A stretch of DNA of 64,000 nucleotides from Arachis hypogaea (taxonomy: Eukaryota; Streptophyta; Magnoliopsida; Fabales; Fabaceae). The stretch lies in contig NC_092050.1 in the NCBI RefSeq assembly GCF_003086295.3, positions 144,615,699-144,679,698 on the forward strand, written 5' to 3'. Numbering within the stretch: position 1 is the stretch's first letter; every line of letters starts with the position of its first letter. This document shows, piece after piece, positions 46,395 through 58,010 of this stretch. The notes beneath the pieces are model-generated. The model did no database searches, was not told where the DNA came from, and saw only the letters and a program-made list of their open reading frames with translations. The position numbers and the translations under genes were made by a program.

Positions 46395-46599
46395 TTGTAA
46401 TAATTTTTCTATGTGTGAGGTTGTCTATCGTAACATTGATTTCATTTTGTTTATGTGTTTGTGTTCTTGTATAAGAGTTGTGCATGTATGCTTATTAGTG
46501 CAAGTAATTTTTTACTTTTGAGACTTCTTTGTAACTTTCATTTGGATAATAGTAATATTTTTTTAGTGAATTTAATTGTGATAATGTTAATTTTAATTA

Positions 46600-47160
46600 A
46601 ATATATTTGTTATTAGGGGTATTTTAGTAAATTTGAGAAGATTAGAATCGATAATAATTTTAATTAAACATATTTTTATTAAGGGTATTTTAGTAAATTT
46701 TTTATTAGAAGTATTTTTGTAAATTCAAAATGTAAAAAAAGTAATAATTTTAATTAAACATATTATTAAGTGAAATTTAGAATCAATAATAATTTAAGTA
46801 AAGATATTTGATATTGGGGGTATTTTGATAAATTTAAAAAAAATAGAATCAATAATAATTTTAGTTAAACATATTTGATATTGGAGGTATTTAAGTAAAT
46901 TTAAAAAAATAGAATCAATAATAATTTTATTTGAACATATTTAATATTAAGGGTATTTTAGTAAATTTAAAAAAATTAGAATCAATAAACAATTTAGCTA
47001 AAGGTATTTGATATTCGGGGTATTTTAGTAAATTCTAAAAAAAATTAGAATCAATAATAATTTTAGCTAAACATATTTATTATTAGGGGTATTTTAGTAA
47101 ATTTATTATTAGAAATATTTTGTAAATTAAAAAAAATAATGTAAAAAAATAATATTTAAT
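46600..47160 (+). repeat. subterminal tandem repeats of Harbinger, ~67-bp unit
   Basis: Seven to eight imperfect copies of a unit built from AAACATATTTGATATT, GGGGTATTTTAGTAAATTT and TTAGAATCAATAATAATTTT. One copy is shortened and two contain an extra TTATTAGAAGTATTTTTGT segment. They lie between the transposase gene and the right TIR, where Harbinger elements can carry transposase-binding repeats. Confidence 0.8.
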
Positions 47161-47545
47161 TAGCTTTATATTTAATTTTTAGTCATTAATAATTTAATTT
47201 GAATGAGTAAGGGTAATTTTGACATATTACATAATATGACTAAGAAATTTAAACTCAACCAAACAAAAATTTATTTATTCCTAGGATTATTACATAACAT
47301 TCCAAGACATTAAATTTTATAAACAAACATAGGTATCTTCTATTCCAAGTAATCTTATTCCTAGGTATTATATTCTTAAAAATAACATTCCTAGTAATAA
47401 AATTTAATCTTTGAACCACACACACCCTTAGAGATTTTGCAAGTGCAGTCAATCGTATACTGACCCCAAAGAATTCTTTGATGAATTGATAACTCACTAT
47501 CGAAGAATACTAGATCTTTTAAATCCCACACATGTCTATGTTATC

Positions 47546-48199
47546 GTAAGTTACGACTAATCTTACACTCTATTATAAGTTTTGAACTTAAAGAGAATGG
47601 GTAAGATTCAGAGTGAAGATAGACAAGATTCCTTCTCCCTATTTTCTAATGAAGTTTTGAGGAAAATGTATCTTAGGTGATGACACTCATATGAATGCAT
47701 TCATATGTTGTGCTTGTTTCTGTTTAAATTCACTTCTTATTCGTCTTGTATTATAGATGTTTGCCTGAGTTTCTCTTTTAGGAGCATTCTTGGAAATAGA
47801 CAATATATAATTAGGAGCAGTGATTAACCATACTCTGTTAAGAGTAATATTTTTAGCCCTCACAAAAAGTACTCATCTAGAGCTTTCATTTCAATCTGAT
47901 ATCTTTATACATGAGACTTTCTTCAAGAACATTTTAATTTGGAAAACTTAGTCCCACAGCTGAAAGATATACTTGAATTTTGTCTTATTTGGTATCTGTT
48001 CATTTTGATTATTAAATGTAAACAAACAACCTTAAAGCTACAAATGTTCCTGAGCACACACGATTTCATAATTCCTTATGTGAAAGAACATCGGTTGGAG
48101 ACCCTTGACATAATAAAGCAGGTGTTATTTAATATAAATGAAGTCATCCTTGGTGTCTAACTAATCTATTAGGGTAAAGATTACAATGTGTATATATAT
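47546..48199. other. non-coding spacer
   Basis: It follows the donor of the SufC fragment exon, so the first part is likely former intron. I looked for the next SufC exon and did not find it. A (TA)n run lies at 48190-48207. Confidence 0.5.
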
Positions 48200-51100
48200 A
48201 TATATATCCTTGGGGGCTTATGTCTTAGCTTCATTTCATACACACAAGGAGAAGGAGCAACTGAGAAGTGGAAAGAAAAACACAAACCCTTACCACTATT
48301 CATCATCTTCTTTGGATCATAACTTTTTATCCGTCTCGATTGGCATGCCGTTTGTGGCCATGCGTTCATCTCGCGGAGCTCTTTAATTCATCTAAACAAA
48401 ATAGTAAGAAACACGAATTTTTTGCTTCAGTTTTCTGTTCTAATACAAATTCAAGTTTTGATTTTGGAAAATTGAGAATTTCATGATTTTGGTTGTTTAG
48501 ATGTTATCTAGCTTGAGTAATTGTTGGATTCCATCCAAAAATCAATGAATAAGGTAAGAAAACCCTAAACTCTTGTGATTTATTGAATTTGTAAACTCTA
48601 GTATTGATTATGGTGAATTGTATGAAATTAGATTAAAATTCATGTTGAATTGGAGTTGAATTGGTAATTTAGAGCGATTGAAGTTGAGCTTTTGGTAGCT
48701 GAGCCTTGTTGATTTGGTTTGGAGGCTTGGAAGCTTTTGAGGAAGAGGTTTTGTGGTGTTGAGTTTGGGAGAAATCGGCCAAAGTATGGTTTTAATTTTC
48801 TTTAAGTAATATATAATATTGTGTGAAACTCAGGTTAGTTGCCTTAAGATAGGTTTGAATTGTATGAATTGGTTAATGGAATATGTGTGACTAATTGGAT
48901 GAAGTTTTGATATTAGCATGTGATTGAAATTGATGTGTAATGATTGTGATGATGAGTATTGGTGAAATTTGGGTCGGAGGCCGTGACCAAATAAGTCTGG
49001 ATAAGTATGATTGAGCTTTATTATGGTGCTATGATATGATGATGATTATGGATTTTTGATGATGATTGATGATATTTGTGAGTATGTCATTTAATATGGA
49101 AAAATGTTGTTGAATTGGAAAATTGTAGATTGAATAGATTGATAGATTGATAAATTGAATTATTTAGGTGTTGTGATGATTGAGGAGGTTTTGATATGTG
49201 TAGAAGTGTTAGCATTGAGATTGGTATGGTATATATTGAAATTAGTATGGTATATATTGAGATTGGTTTGAGAGTTTTGAAAACTAGAGGCTTTTGATAA
49301 ATTTGGTAAAAATTTATTTTTAACCAACTTCAACGGGCTATAACTTGATTTTCGGACCCTCAAATTTTCTAAAACTAGTCTTAAATGAAAGCTGGATCCG
49401 TGTAGTTTATAACATTCGAAAAACAGACGAAAAATAATTTTTAACGAAAAAGTTATGCACGTTTAAAGTTTTGTGTAAAAAACTGAATTTTCTACACTTT
49501 GCAACTTTTTGGAAAAATTTATATTCATGCGTATGCAGAGGCCATGCGTACGCGAGAAAATGGCTCTGTCCAGTACTCATGCATACGCAGAGGGCATGTG
49601 TACGCAGAAATAAAAAATTTTACATCATGTACACGCGATATTTTCATGAGTAAGCGAGCAATTGGTTCGGTCAAGTGCTCTCTCGTATGCAAACAAGGAC
49701 TGCGTACGCGACTTCCCAGATTTTTGAAATCATGCGTACGCGGCAGGGTATGCATATGCATGACCACCCTGTTTTGCTGGAATTGTATTTTTGAGTTTTT
49801 AAACATTCCTCTAGCTTTCTAAACCTCTGTAACACTTATTTAAGATTCTCTAGCTAGTGTTTAGGTTTTGGGACGAAAGAGAGTATATTAGGTGAATTAA
49901 AAAGGTTATTTTCTATTACGAGTCTAGAGATGGTGACTTAGGTTTGTAACATATAGTGGATGGAATAACTAGAGTGAATTGGTGGAGTGGTATGTTGAGG
50001 ATAAATTGAGAAAAAGAAAGTTAATGATGAATTATGAAAGACTGAGGTTGGTGAGCCTGCTGAATATAAAAAGTGATCACTGAGATGAGGAACATATTAT
50101 GATGTATTATTATTGATAATTCATTATGCACCTGACAAGGACGATTGTTAACTCGCTTGTCGAGGTTGCGGCACCGATGTAGGGGCGATGGCAGTCCCCC
50201 GCCTACGTTCAGATGTGAGGACTGAGGCAGTCTCCCGCTCACATATCCTTTCATGCCACAAGAGGGAACTCATACACTATATCTTGAAAAAGTGGGCCGG
50301 GCACTATATCCAAAGATGTATAAAAGTGGTCCGAACACTATATCCCAAGGGTGCATAAAAGTGGGTCGGGCACTATATTTCAGGAACGTGGTAGAAAGGC
50401 GACATCCCAAGTGGATGTGTCGGGTTGGCAGTTGAACTGACAAGTGATATCACAACCAATAGGACAGGCATTCATCATACGCATTTTCTATGTGTTTGTT
50501 TGCTTTGATTAATTGCATTATGCCTAAATGAATAACATACCTAATTGCTAATTGAATTACTTGCCATATATGAACTCTTCTTGTGTTTTATACTTGTCTG
50601 TGTTACTTCTATTTTCTTCTAGGATTGAGGAGATTTAGTAGGCAGTGGCGATGGGATTGGATGGAAGATAAGTTGGCGAAGACTATGGGACAATGTTATT
50701 TGTTAGAGTAGCAATCCCTTAAGTTAGATAATCTTTATGGAATTAATAATGTATTATAAGTTTGAACTATTATGCTTTGGGAAGTTTTAAGATTGTCTTT
50801 GGCTTCCCGAAACTTTATATCTTATTTATTGGGCATTGTTATCATACTGAGAACCTCCGATTCTTATATCATATATTGTTGTTATTTTTTAGATGCAGGT
50901 CACAACCCACCTTGGTGAGTTTACGGACGTGGTGACAGAGCGGAGGATGGCTCATCTTTGCTTTAGCTTTGTTTTGTTGTAGTCTCTTACTTTTGTATAT
51001 TTTGTGCCTTAAAGGTTTTATTTCTAAAAATTTTGAGAGATAGGGTGTTAGCTATTTTATTATCAAAACTCTGATGTATCTTTTGTTTAAACTAGTTGGC

Positions 51101-51437
51101 CTAAACTCCGCGAGTTGTAGCTAGTCCCCTTTTAGATATTGTATATATATAACTTGCATTGTTTCCTTTATTTACTACCTTGTGTATCCTAGAGCTGTTT
51201 GCAAGGTTTATATACTACGCTTTGTTTCTTTTCGTGCCAACGCACCTTAGTTATCGTGTGTGAATGCTTTGTACTTTATATTTCTATTTTATATGTCTTT
51301 ATCTTCTATTCCTTCATCGGGATTCTAATTTTATTATTTCTTAATTATATATTATTGTATGAGTTTTAGAACTGTCATGATACTTTATCGCCTTTACTTT
51401 ATGGCTATAGGGTAAAGTTTAGTGTAATAGGGTGTTA
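48200..51437 (+). mobile_element. long LTR-like repeat copy A (Ty3/gypsy-type), degenerate
   Basis: It aligns with the reverse complement of 55188-58010. Shared blocks include GCCGTTTGTGGCCA near 48349, GCTATAACTTG and TCGGACCCTCAA near 49330-49360, clusters of GCGTACGC at 49530-49760, and the GGACAGGCATTCATCAT block near 50461. It ends with GGGTGTTATA at 51437, the counterpart of GGATGTTACA in copy B. There is no coding capacity. It is best read as a solo or truncated LTR; the left end is not fixed. Confidence 0.6.
50283..50392 (+). repeat. three tandem ~36-bp repeats
   Basis: GAAAAAGTGGGCCGGGCACT, AAAAGTGGTCCGAACACT and AAAAGTGGGTCGGGCACT each precede ATATC/ATATT and a CCAAAG or CCAAGG stretch. 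They lie inside LTR-like copy A. Confidence 0.75.
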
Positions 51438-51559
51438 TACTAGATACATACGTCGGAAAACTTCACTTTAAAACAAAACAATATGTTCACTTAAGTTACA
51501 TATTATATGAATAAAATTCATATGATGGTGGGCCCATCAAAAATACCCAACATAACATT
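51438..51559. other. short non-coding junction
   Basis: Joins LTR-like copy A to the degenerate array; no feature is seen. Confidence 0.4.
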
Positions 51560-52170
51560 AATATTTAGTCTTTGGACAGAAATATTAATTTATAAGCAGT
51601 ATTTTAATATAGTAATTAAACATTGATAATAAATCTTGCCAAACAATAAATCTATCTTTGGACAAACTTATTGTTCACATAGAATTAAATAAGTATCACA
51701 TGTTTATTACCACAAATGTGTATTTAATTTGGCCAAGTACAGAGCTTCCGTGACCCGATTTGTGCTCGCATAAACTACGCACACATAAATTCATTTAGTG
51801 CGGCTTACCAAATATTTTCAACAAAATTCTATCAAACAATAAGCCTATCTTTGGATTAACTCATTGTTCACATGAAAACTTGCTTGAGAATTATACCTAT
51901 TTATTATCGCATATATTTTCTATCAATTGGCCAAACATCAACATTCTTTGGACCAATTAGTGATTGTATAATTAAATAGAAAATAAACACAAATTTTATT
52001 GTTAATTATTTGGCCAAACAATAAACTTCCTTTAGGCCGATTATTGTACACATAAATAATAAACATTGATTTAAGTTTAACTAGTTACTCAAGTACATAG
52101 TTATCATCAATATGTGTATGTAATTCGGCCAAATATAGACCTTCTTTTGGGTTGATCAATATTCGCATGA
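51560..52170. repeat. degenerate ~100-bp repeat array
   Basis: Six cores of the form GGCCAAACAATAAACCTTCTTTGG + ACCGATTATTGTTCACATGAA (paraphrased consensus in two pieces) begin at about 51638, 51731, 51830, 51938, 52011 and 52118. Spacers between cores are AT-rich and also related (TTTATTACC(A/G)CA(A/T)AT). On minus the array lies downstream of the primer-site-like motif at 52780, so it may be the leader of a lost retrotransposon. Confidence 0.6.
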
Positions 52171-52779
52171 ATTACATATCACCATATTCCTAATGTTTCA
52201 AAATAAATCAATTTTCATAAAAGAGACTACTTTAATAGCATAATATTCAACTAATTTATTCTAAAACTAAATTTTATAAAATAAATAGGTACAATCATTC
52301 AAATTGTTACTTATTTCCTTACATAATAAATCTAAGACGCTTACATAACACAAAAATTAATAAGCAAACAATAAGCCACAATATATGAGACCCACATAAT
52401 ATCAGGTGTCCTTATTAATTAATTGTTTATTTATTTATTTAACATAAAATTAAATCCATGACAAAAATATTCAAATAATAAAGAAGACAAACAATTCTTT
52501 TGTGTAGTAAATTTTTATGCTGACTCTAATAAAAAAATAATCACATTTTTTTAACAAATTAAAATCAAATAAGAAAAAAGAATAAATAAATTTTTCTTCG
52601 CCAAAAAATAAATTCACGGTGAATTTATAAAGTCAAAATAAAAAATCAAAAGTGCACTATTAATAATAGCACACAGAAGATTATCGCACAAAAAGCCAAA
52701 AAAAAATAATATAATCATTTTAATCAAAAGAACGATTCAATATTCAAATTAATTTTTTTAAGGATTCAAGCATGAAAAA
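52171..52779. other. AT-rich non-coding DNA
   Basis: Very AT-rich, with many AATAAATAA words. No open frame and no clear repeat beyond single-base runs. It would be the internal region of the minus-strand LTR element if that reading is right. Confidence 0.45.
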
Positions 52780-52791
52780 GTTCTAATACCA
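52780..52791 (-). other. PBS-like site (initiator tRNA-Met type)
   Basis: On minus it reads TGGTATTAGAAC, two mismatches from the standard TGGTATCAGAGC primer site. It lies five bases from the LTR end at 52797. Confidence 0.5.
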
Positions 52792-52796
52792 CTTAT

Positions 52797-53274
52797 TGAA
52801 AATTCTAAGATTTCTTTAACTCCAAGATTATCCATGTTAAATCATTAAAAAAGAAATACTTGAAAGCGAAAGCGTACTTGAATTCATAAGTGTAATTGAG
52901 AAAGGTTTGGTTCTTTGCTCTTTCTCAACCAAAGTCTTTTGTTGTATCTCTAATAGGGTTGAATCACAATTTATCTAATGGAAAAAGAATTATGGAGACG
53001 GATTTGATGTGTTAGAGACCAAAATTCTGAAGTCACTATTTATATTTGAGTATGTCACTCATTAAACCCTAAAACCCAAATAAAATAGTATCTTTGGTTT
53101 TATTTTTATTTAATTACAAATCAAAAGTAATAATAACTTTTTCAATTCGACATTTATGATAATAAATAAAATCACCATGATATAAGTTTTTTAGTATGAA
53201 ATAATTTATTTTGTGATTATAATTATTATATGTATTATTTAAAATTAAATTAAAAAATTAATAATTTCCTAACA
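52797..53274 (-). repeat. LTR of a copia-like element, 478 bp (5' LTR or remnant)
   Basis: On minus it begins TGTTAGGAAATTATTAATTT and ends AATTTTCA next to a tRNA-Met-like primer site. The size and ends suit a small Ty1/copia LTR. No second LTR, gag or pol is found to its left, so the rest of the element is gone. Confidence 0.5.
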
Positions 53275-54080
53275 TTTAGAACGAATAAAAAGGAAAGAGA
53301 GAAAACAAGAGGTATGAGTCCCACAACTTTTATTATTAATTTATTTATTTATTTAATTTATTTTTTTTTTAATTTATGTGGTTATTAGAGTTACGAACTA
53401 ACTTGATGTAATTTTTTTAGTTTCAGAGATTATTATAGTGCAATTGGCATCTCATTGGATATCAATTTTCTGCAAACGGCAAATCTAAAAGATCAATTTA
53501 AGATTTAACTCGTGAGTGAAGTATTCGTTTATTTATATATATAATTTTTTTTAGGTGAATATCTGTATATATTTATTCAACATGTTAGGTGTGCACACTA
53601 AAATCTATCATCAAAATTAATTATTAGCATTAAATATATATTGAAATATAGAAAACACACTAAAAATGAATTAAACATATATATTTCTTACACAAATAAT
53701 ACATAATGACTAATTTTGATGGCTGATATTAATATACAAATAGTATTTTTTATATTTATTTAAAAATAATAATTAAAAAATATTTGATAATTTAATATAT
53801 TTAATTAAATTATTTAATATGATATATACATCTTCATATAAAAATATCTTCACATGAAATATTATTAAGATATAAATCTTTTCCCTCTAAAATTTCTTGT
53901 AAAAGGTCATTGTTGTATACCAAGTAATCTCTAATTCTACATACACATCACTAGGATTCGAACCTTTCGTTAAGAAACTCAGTTAAGTGATATATGCATA
54001 TTTATATAGGTGATGTCTGCGGTGGTCAAGGCAAAGTAGTGACCAAGACGGCCAAGGATGACTCTCCAATAAAATTCTTA
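53275..54080. other. non-coding spacer
   Basis: AT-rich; contains runs of ATATATTT-like sequence and, near 53880-54000, a GGATTCGAACC stretch. That resembles a tRNA T-arm, but no cloverleaf can be built around it. No gene is seen. Confidence 0.5.
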
Positions 54081-54088
54081 CTCATGGT

Positions 54089-54648
54089 TAGGGCTGGCAA
54101 TTCATACCCTACCCGCGGGTACCCAATCCGGTCCAACCCGTTCGGGTAGGGTAGGTTACCCTACCCGCTACGGGTAGGGTAGGGTATGGTCCGGGTATGC
54201 CTGCGGGTACGGTAGGGTACGGGTTTAGGGTGTACCCTACCCTACCCTACCCGCACCTCAAATATATAACACATATTTTATAAAAATTTGGTATATAGTG
54301 AAAGAAGTGAGAGTTGAACCTACAACCTCTCTTATGTAATAACTTACAATAAGTGAACAACCAATAAACTAGTTAGTTAATTTAGTAATTTAGAGTATTA
54401 GTTTGTTATTTTTTATGTTATTAATATGTATAAAATTTGAAATGATTGAATTTTATATTTACTTTGAAAAAATTTGATATATCTACGGGTAGGGTAGGGT
54501 TTAGAACTTTAGGGTGCGGGTAGGGTTAGGGTTGAGAGATTCTCAACTCGCGGGTAGGGTAGGGTAGAGTTTTAATAGAATTTTCAACCCGCGAGTAGGG
54601 TTAGGGTAGAGTCCAAACCCTACCCTACCCTACCCATTACCAACCCTA
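54089..54648. mobile_element. non-autonomous hAT element, 560 bp, 8-bp TSD
   Basis: The ends TAGGGCTGGCAAT (left) and ATTACCAACCCTA (right) are inverted, typical of hAT elements. The 8-bp duplication CTCATGGT is exact at 54081-54088 and 54649-54656. Both arms are filled with GGGTAGGGTA/TACCCTACCC words. The AT-rich centre (54260-54480) has no coding capacity. Confidence 0.9.
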
Positions 54649-54656
54649 CTCATGGT

Positions 54657-55187
54657 AGTTTTGGAGAGCAAAATAAAACCAGCAACACTGACTATGCCAA
54701 GAATGGTGAATTTTTAATTAAGGCTGGGTAAATATTTTCCATATGTAATAGAAATTAATTAAGAAGCTAATCATGGATGTTGGAATGTTCGGACTCCAAA
54801 GCATGTCCGAACCGGGAGAACACTCGACTTGGCAAAAAACGCAAGACGATGCCTTTCTTTTTCTTCTTTATTTATAATCGTCGCTGTGCTACGAATAAGA
54901 CCACTCCTCGAGCACCTTCACTTCCAGCTTCTTTCTCTATCACCGTCAGCTATTGATATTCGCCATTGCCAATCGATTGTGAGACGAGATTTCTCGAAGA
55001 GGACTTGATGATGCTGCTGAGATTCTCTCCTGGATGCAATCTCAAAGGCATCACTGCTATTGATGACTGAAAGCCTGGTAACCATGGCTGTTATTGCTCA
55101 AAGTTAATGTCCGGATTAGATTTTTGTCGGAGATTGTTGACATTAATTTTTTCCATCACTGCAATTTTTTTTTTTGGTATGGAGTTA
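54657..55187. other. non-coding, possible former gene leader
   Basis: Between 54800 and 55100 the sequence is less AT-rich and contains TTATTTATAATCG and pyrimidine-rich runs, like a promoter and 5' leader. No frame extends past about 30 codons with any recognisable motif. I cannot name a gene. Confidence 0.35.
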
Positions 55188-58010
55188 AATTGTAACATCC
55201 TACCACACACAGCTCTACGCTTAAGTCGTAAAACAGAGGTGGTGGGGTATTACGACCTCTAAAATAAAATGAGTACATATAATAGCAGAAAGAATATAAC
55301 AAACTAGGAGCCTTGAAAAACAGGAGAAATAAAAATCGCGGAATAAAAGCGTAATGTCCGGAAAATGAGTTAACTTGCGTACAAAGAAAACTGTAGCTAT
55401 GAAGCATAAGATGACAAAAAGTAGGAATAGAGGACCAAAGATACAAAATAACAAGCTCCTAACTCAGCCCGCGAAGTCAAGCTGGCCAGAGAATATAACA
55501 TATATATATATATATATACATATTCAAAACCCAAATTTACATAAACAAAATCCTATCTCTCCATAAGCCTCTAAGAGGATCAAAAGAAACAAGTCATGCG
55601 GAGAGAATACTAGGTACACACATATATACGACTATACAATCCAAAAAGTAACCCGATAACCACTTCGCTTCAGGAGCTCAGACGCCTAAGGAGGTGCCTC
55701 TCGACCTGCATCTGAAAAACAACAACATAGTATGGGGTGAGAACTAAAGGTTCTCAGCATGGTAAATGTGCCACACATATAAGATATAAGGTCCTGGGAA
55801 TGCCAGAGGCAATCCTAGAACGCTGACACTCAGATTATACAGCTTAAAGTATTAAACATAAGCCATAAAAGGTGGTTCTCTAAGAGTAGCTAAGCCTATT
55901 TTAACTTAATCTTGAATCTAAGTCCCATTGCCTTTCCTCCATACCTCCATCTCCGACAACTTATCACAGACAAATAAGTAGATAAAGGCAAACACAAGAA
56001 GGTTACAAATACTGCAGATAGAAAATATACATTTAACATAGAAAATACACTTAGGCACACCCAGTTAATGCACAAAAAAGTAATTCAAGTAATATGCACA
56101 TGATGCATGCCTGTCCTATGGCTGATGAGTCTCATCTGTCGGTTATCAAGCCAACCCGACAAGTCCGGTTTGCTAAACCTTTGGACTGTCCCCCGACGCG
56201 CATCCCCATGAGTCTATGCATAGCTTTTTCTCATATATATATCAAATCGCTCAATGGGAGTACCATTCCCGGGAATTTATTAGTGCCCAGTCACCCTTAC
56301 ATCGTAGGGTCAACAGAGTATTGAGTTTTCGACCTGGTACACGTGGTGGCAAGCTACGGTACTTTACCCAGGGAATCTCATATCTCAGATCATTTTATTA
56401 TTCAAGCCAAGTATCATACATGATCATTCATTTGATTATCAAGCCAAGTATCATACATGATCATCCGTTACATTTCATAATCAATTCATCACTTTTCAGC
56501 TTTACTTCACCTCTAAGTTATCCCCATTTCCTAACTTCATCTGATTATCAGGTTTAATACTATTATTTATGACTAAAGGAATGAAAATATTGGTTTAGAA
56601 GTTTGAATAGAGTTTAAAACTCAGAAAAATCATGTTTGCTGAAAAAGGGCCACGCGTGAGCCACGTGAAAGTGTAAAAATGCAGCTCGCACGCGCGTCCC
56701 TTATCATGCGTACGCATAAGGCTACTCGCGTACGCACAGTTAAAAATTTCATGCCACGCGTACGCGTGGACGTACATTTTCCAAAAAAACCTAATTCAGT
56801 TTAAAACTGCAGAATTGCCTGTTTCCAAACCAAAATTTTCGTTGAGCATAACTTAATCATTTTAAATCGTTTTTCATCCGTTCTTCGAATGGCATAAACT
56901 TCATGAACCCAATTTTCATTTAAAATAAATTGAAAACAAATTGAGGGTCCGAAAGCCAAGTTATAGCTCGCCGAAATTCGGCCCAAAACCAAGTTTTGCA
57001 AAACTCCCCAAACCTCATTTTCATTTCAAAAGTTCCATTTTATTCACTACCAAACCTGCCAATTCAACCCAACATACCATTCCTCATCACCATAACAATC
57101 ACCTCAATAATTATACTTCAAATCGTCAACAAATTCATCAAATCACCACTAATCATCAAACATCATCAACCATAAATTTACATCCTCAAATCTTTAATCA
57201 ACAAACTTATCAATTCACCAATTAGTTAATAAACACCAAACCAAAACCAACTAGTTAACAAGATACTAAGCAATAATTATATACACATACATTCCAACCT
57301 ATTCTATGGTCATCTAGCCTAAGTTTTCACAAAACATTATATATTAAATGCAAGAAACCTAAACCATACATTGGCCGGTTTCCTCGTAGTGATTAAGGAA
57401 ACTCACTAAACAAACACAGCCCCCAAAAATTCAATAAACTCTAGGCTCAGCTTCCTCCAAGTTCCAATATCCACAATTTCAAGCTCCAATTATTTATTCA
57501 CAACCTAATACACATTCATAACACATATATACCCAATTTAATACCCAAAGCTCAAATTCAGTAAAATTAAAATGGAATTATGATATCCTCACCTTACCCA
57601 AGCTTCATATAAGGAAGAGTGAACGTTTTTCTCAAGCTAATTAGATCCAAAAACATCAAAAAGTAAAGAAATTCAACAGCCCTACAATATTTTCAAAAAT
57701 TGGGGGAAAGGAGTGGCTGAGAGTAATTAATGGCTTACCTATGAAATTGTTCTAGTATAAATGTAGAGCTTGACGCGGTAGTCACGTGGCCACAAACGGT
57801 GCGGCGATCGGAACTCGGACGGAAGAGTTACGACGTTTTGAAATTACCGTAAGGGTCGAGGGTTTCTTTTCTTCTTCTCCCCTGTTTAATTGCTTTCAGC
57901 GTTCTTGCTGTAATGGGAGAAGAAAGAAACAGTGCCTCATTTAAGTGTGCTGGGCCGGTGGGCCCACGGGCCCGATTTGGATCCGGTTCAACTGGTTTGG
58001 TCCGTTCGAT
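55188..58010 (-). mobile_element. long LTR-like repeat copy B (Ty3/gypsy-type)
   Basis: On minus it ends GGTAGGATGTTACA (55188). It shares with copy A the GTTTGTGGCCACGTGA region (57795), the GCTATAACTTGGCTTTCGGA block (56945-56970), palindromic CCACGCGTACGCGTGG (56754-56769) and the GACAGGCATGCATCATG block (56110). On plus its outer end includes GGGCCCACGGGCCC-like sequence near 57960. No coding capacity is present. The right end is approximate. A (TA)n microsatellite lies at 55499-55518. Confidence 0.6.

Larger units (their letters stand above)
42060..47427 (+). mobile_element. PIF/Harbinger DNA transposon, 5.4 kb
   Basis: The ends are GGGGGTGTGTGGTT on the left and AACCACACACACCC on the right, flanked by the 3-bp duplication TTA (42057-42059 and 47428-47430), the usual Harbinger target. 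Both ends have further similarity (AGGAATGTT, AGGAATAAGAT blocks). It carries one gene, a DDE_4-type transposase with two introns at 45039-46394. It is inserted in a SufC exon fragment. A Myb/SANT ORF1, normally the partner of the transposase, is not visible. Confidence 0.9.
41996..47545 (+). pseudogene. ABCI6: SufC/ABCI6 (plastid Fe-S cluster ABC ATPase) exon fragment split by Harbinger
   Basis: Positions 41996-42059 encode VLGVGLAILDKIDSGLDVDA. After the transposon and its TTA duplication, 47431-47545 continues with LRDFASAVNRILTPKNSL and, in a shifted frame, ITHYRRILDLLNPTHVYV. This is the Walker B, D-loop and H-loop region of SufC (ABC transporter I family member 6), the ATPase of the plastid SUF Fe-S cluster machinery. 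The exon has a CATGGTGCAG acceptor and a TATC|GTAAGT donor, so it is a genomic rather than a retro-copied fragment. The catalytic Glu of Walker B is Lys (LDK for LDE), and a frameshift precedes ITHY. No other exons were found, so this is a dead fragment. Confidence 0.8.

Noticed and set aside
49499..49822. ORFs on both strands across the GCGTACGC cluster
   Set aside because: Palindromic motifs keep both strands open; located in an LTR-like repeat.
53930..53965. tRNA gene suggested by GGATTCGAACC
   Set aside because: No acceptor stem, D-arm or anticodon arm can be built around it.
54100..54640. Interstitial telomere repeat
   Set aside because: The unit is GGGTA/TACCC-like, not TTTAGGG, and the block is bounded by hAT ends with an 8-bp TSD.
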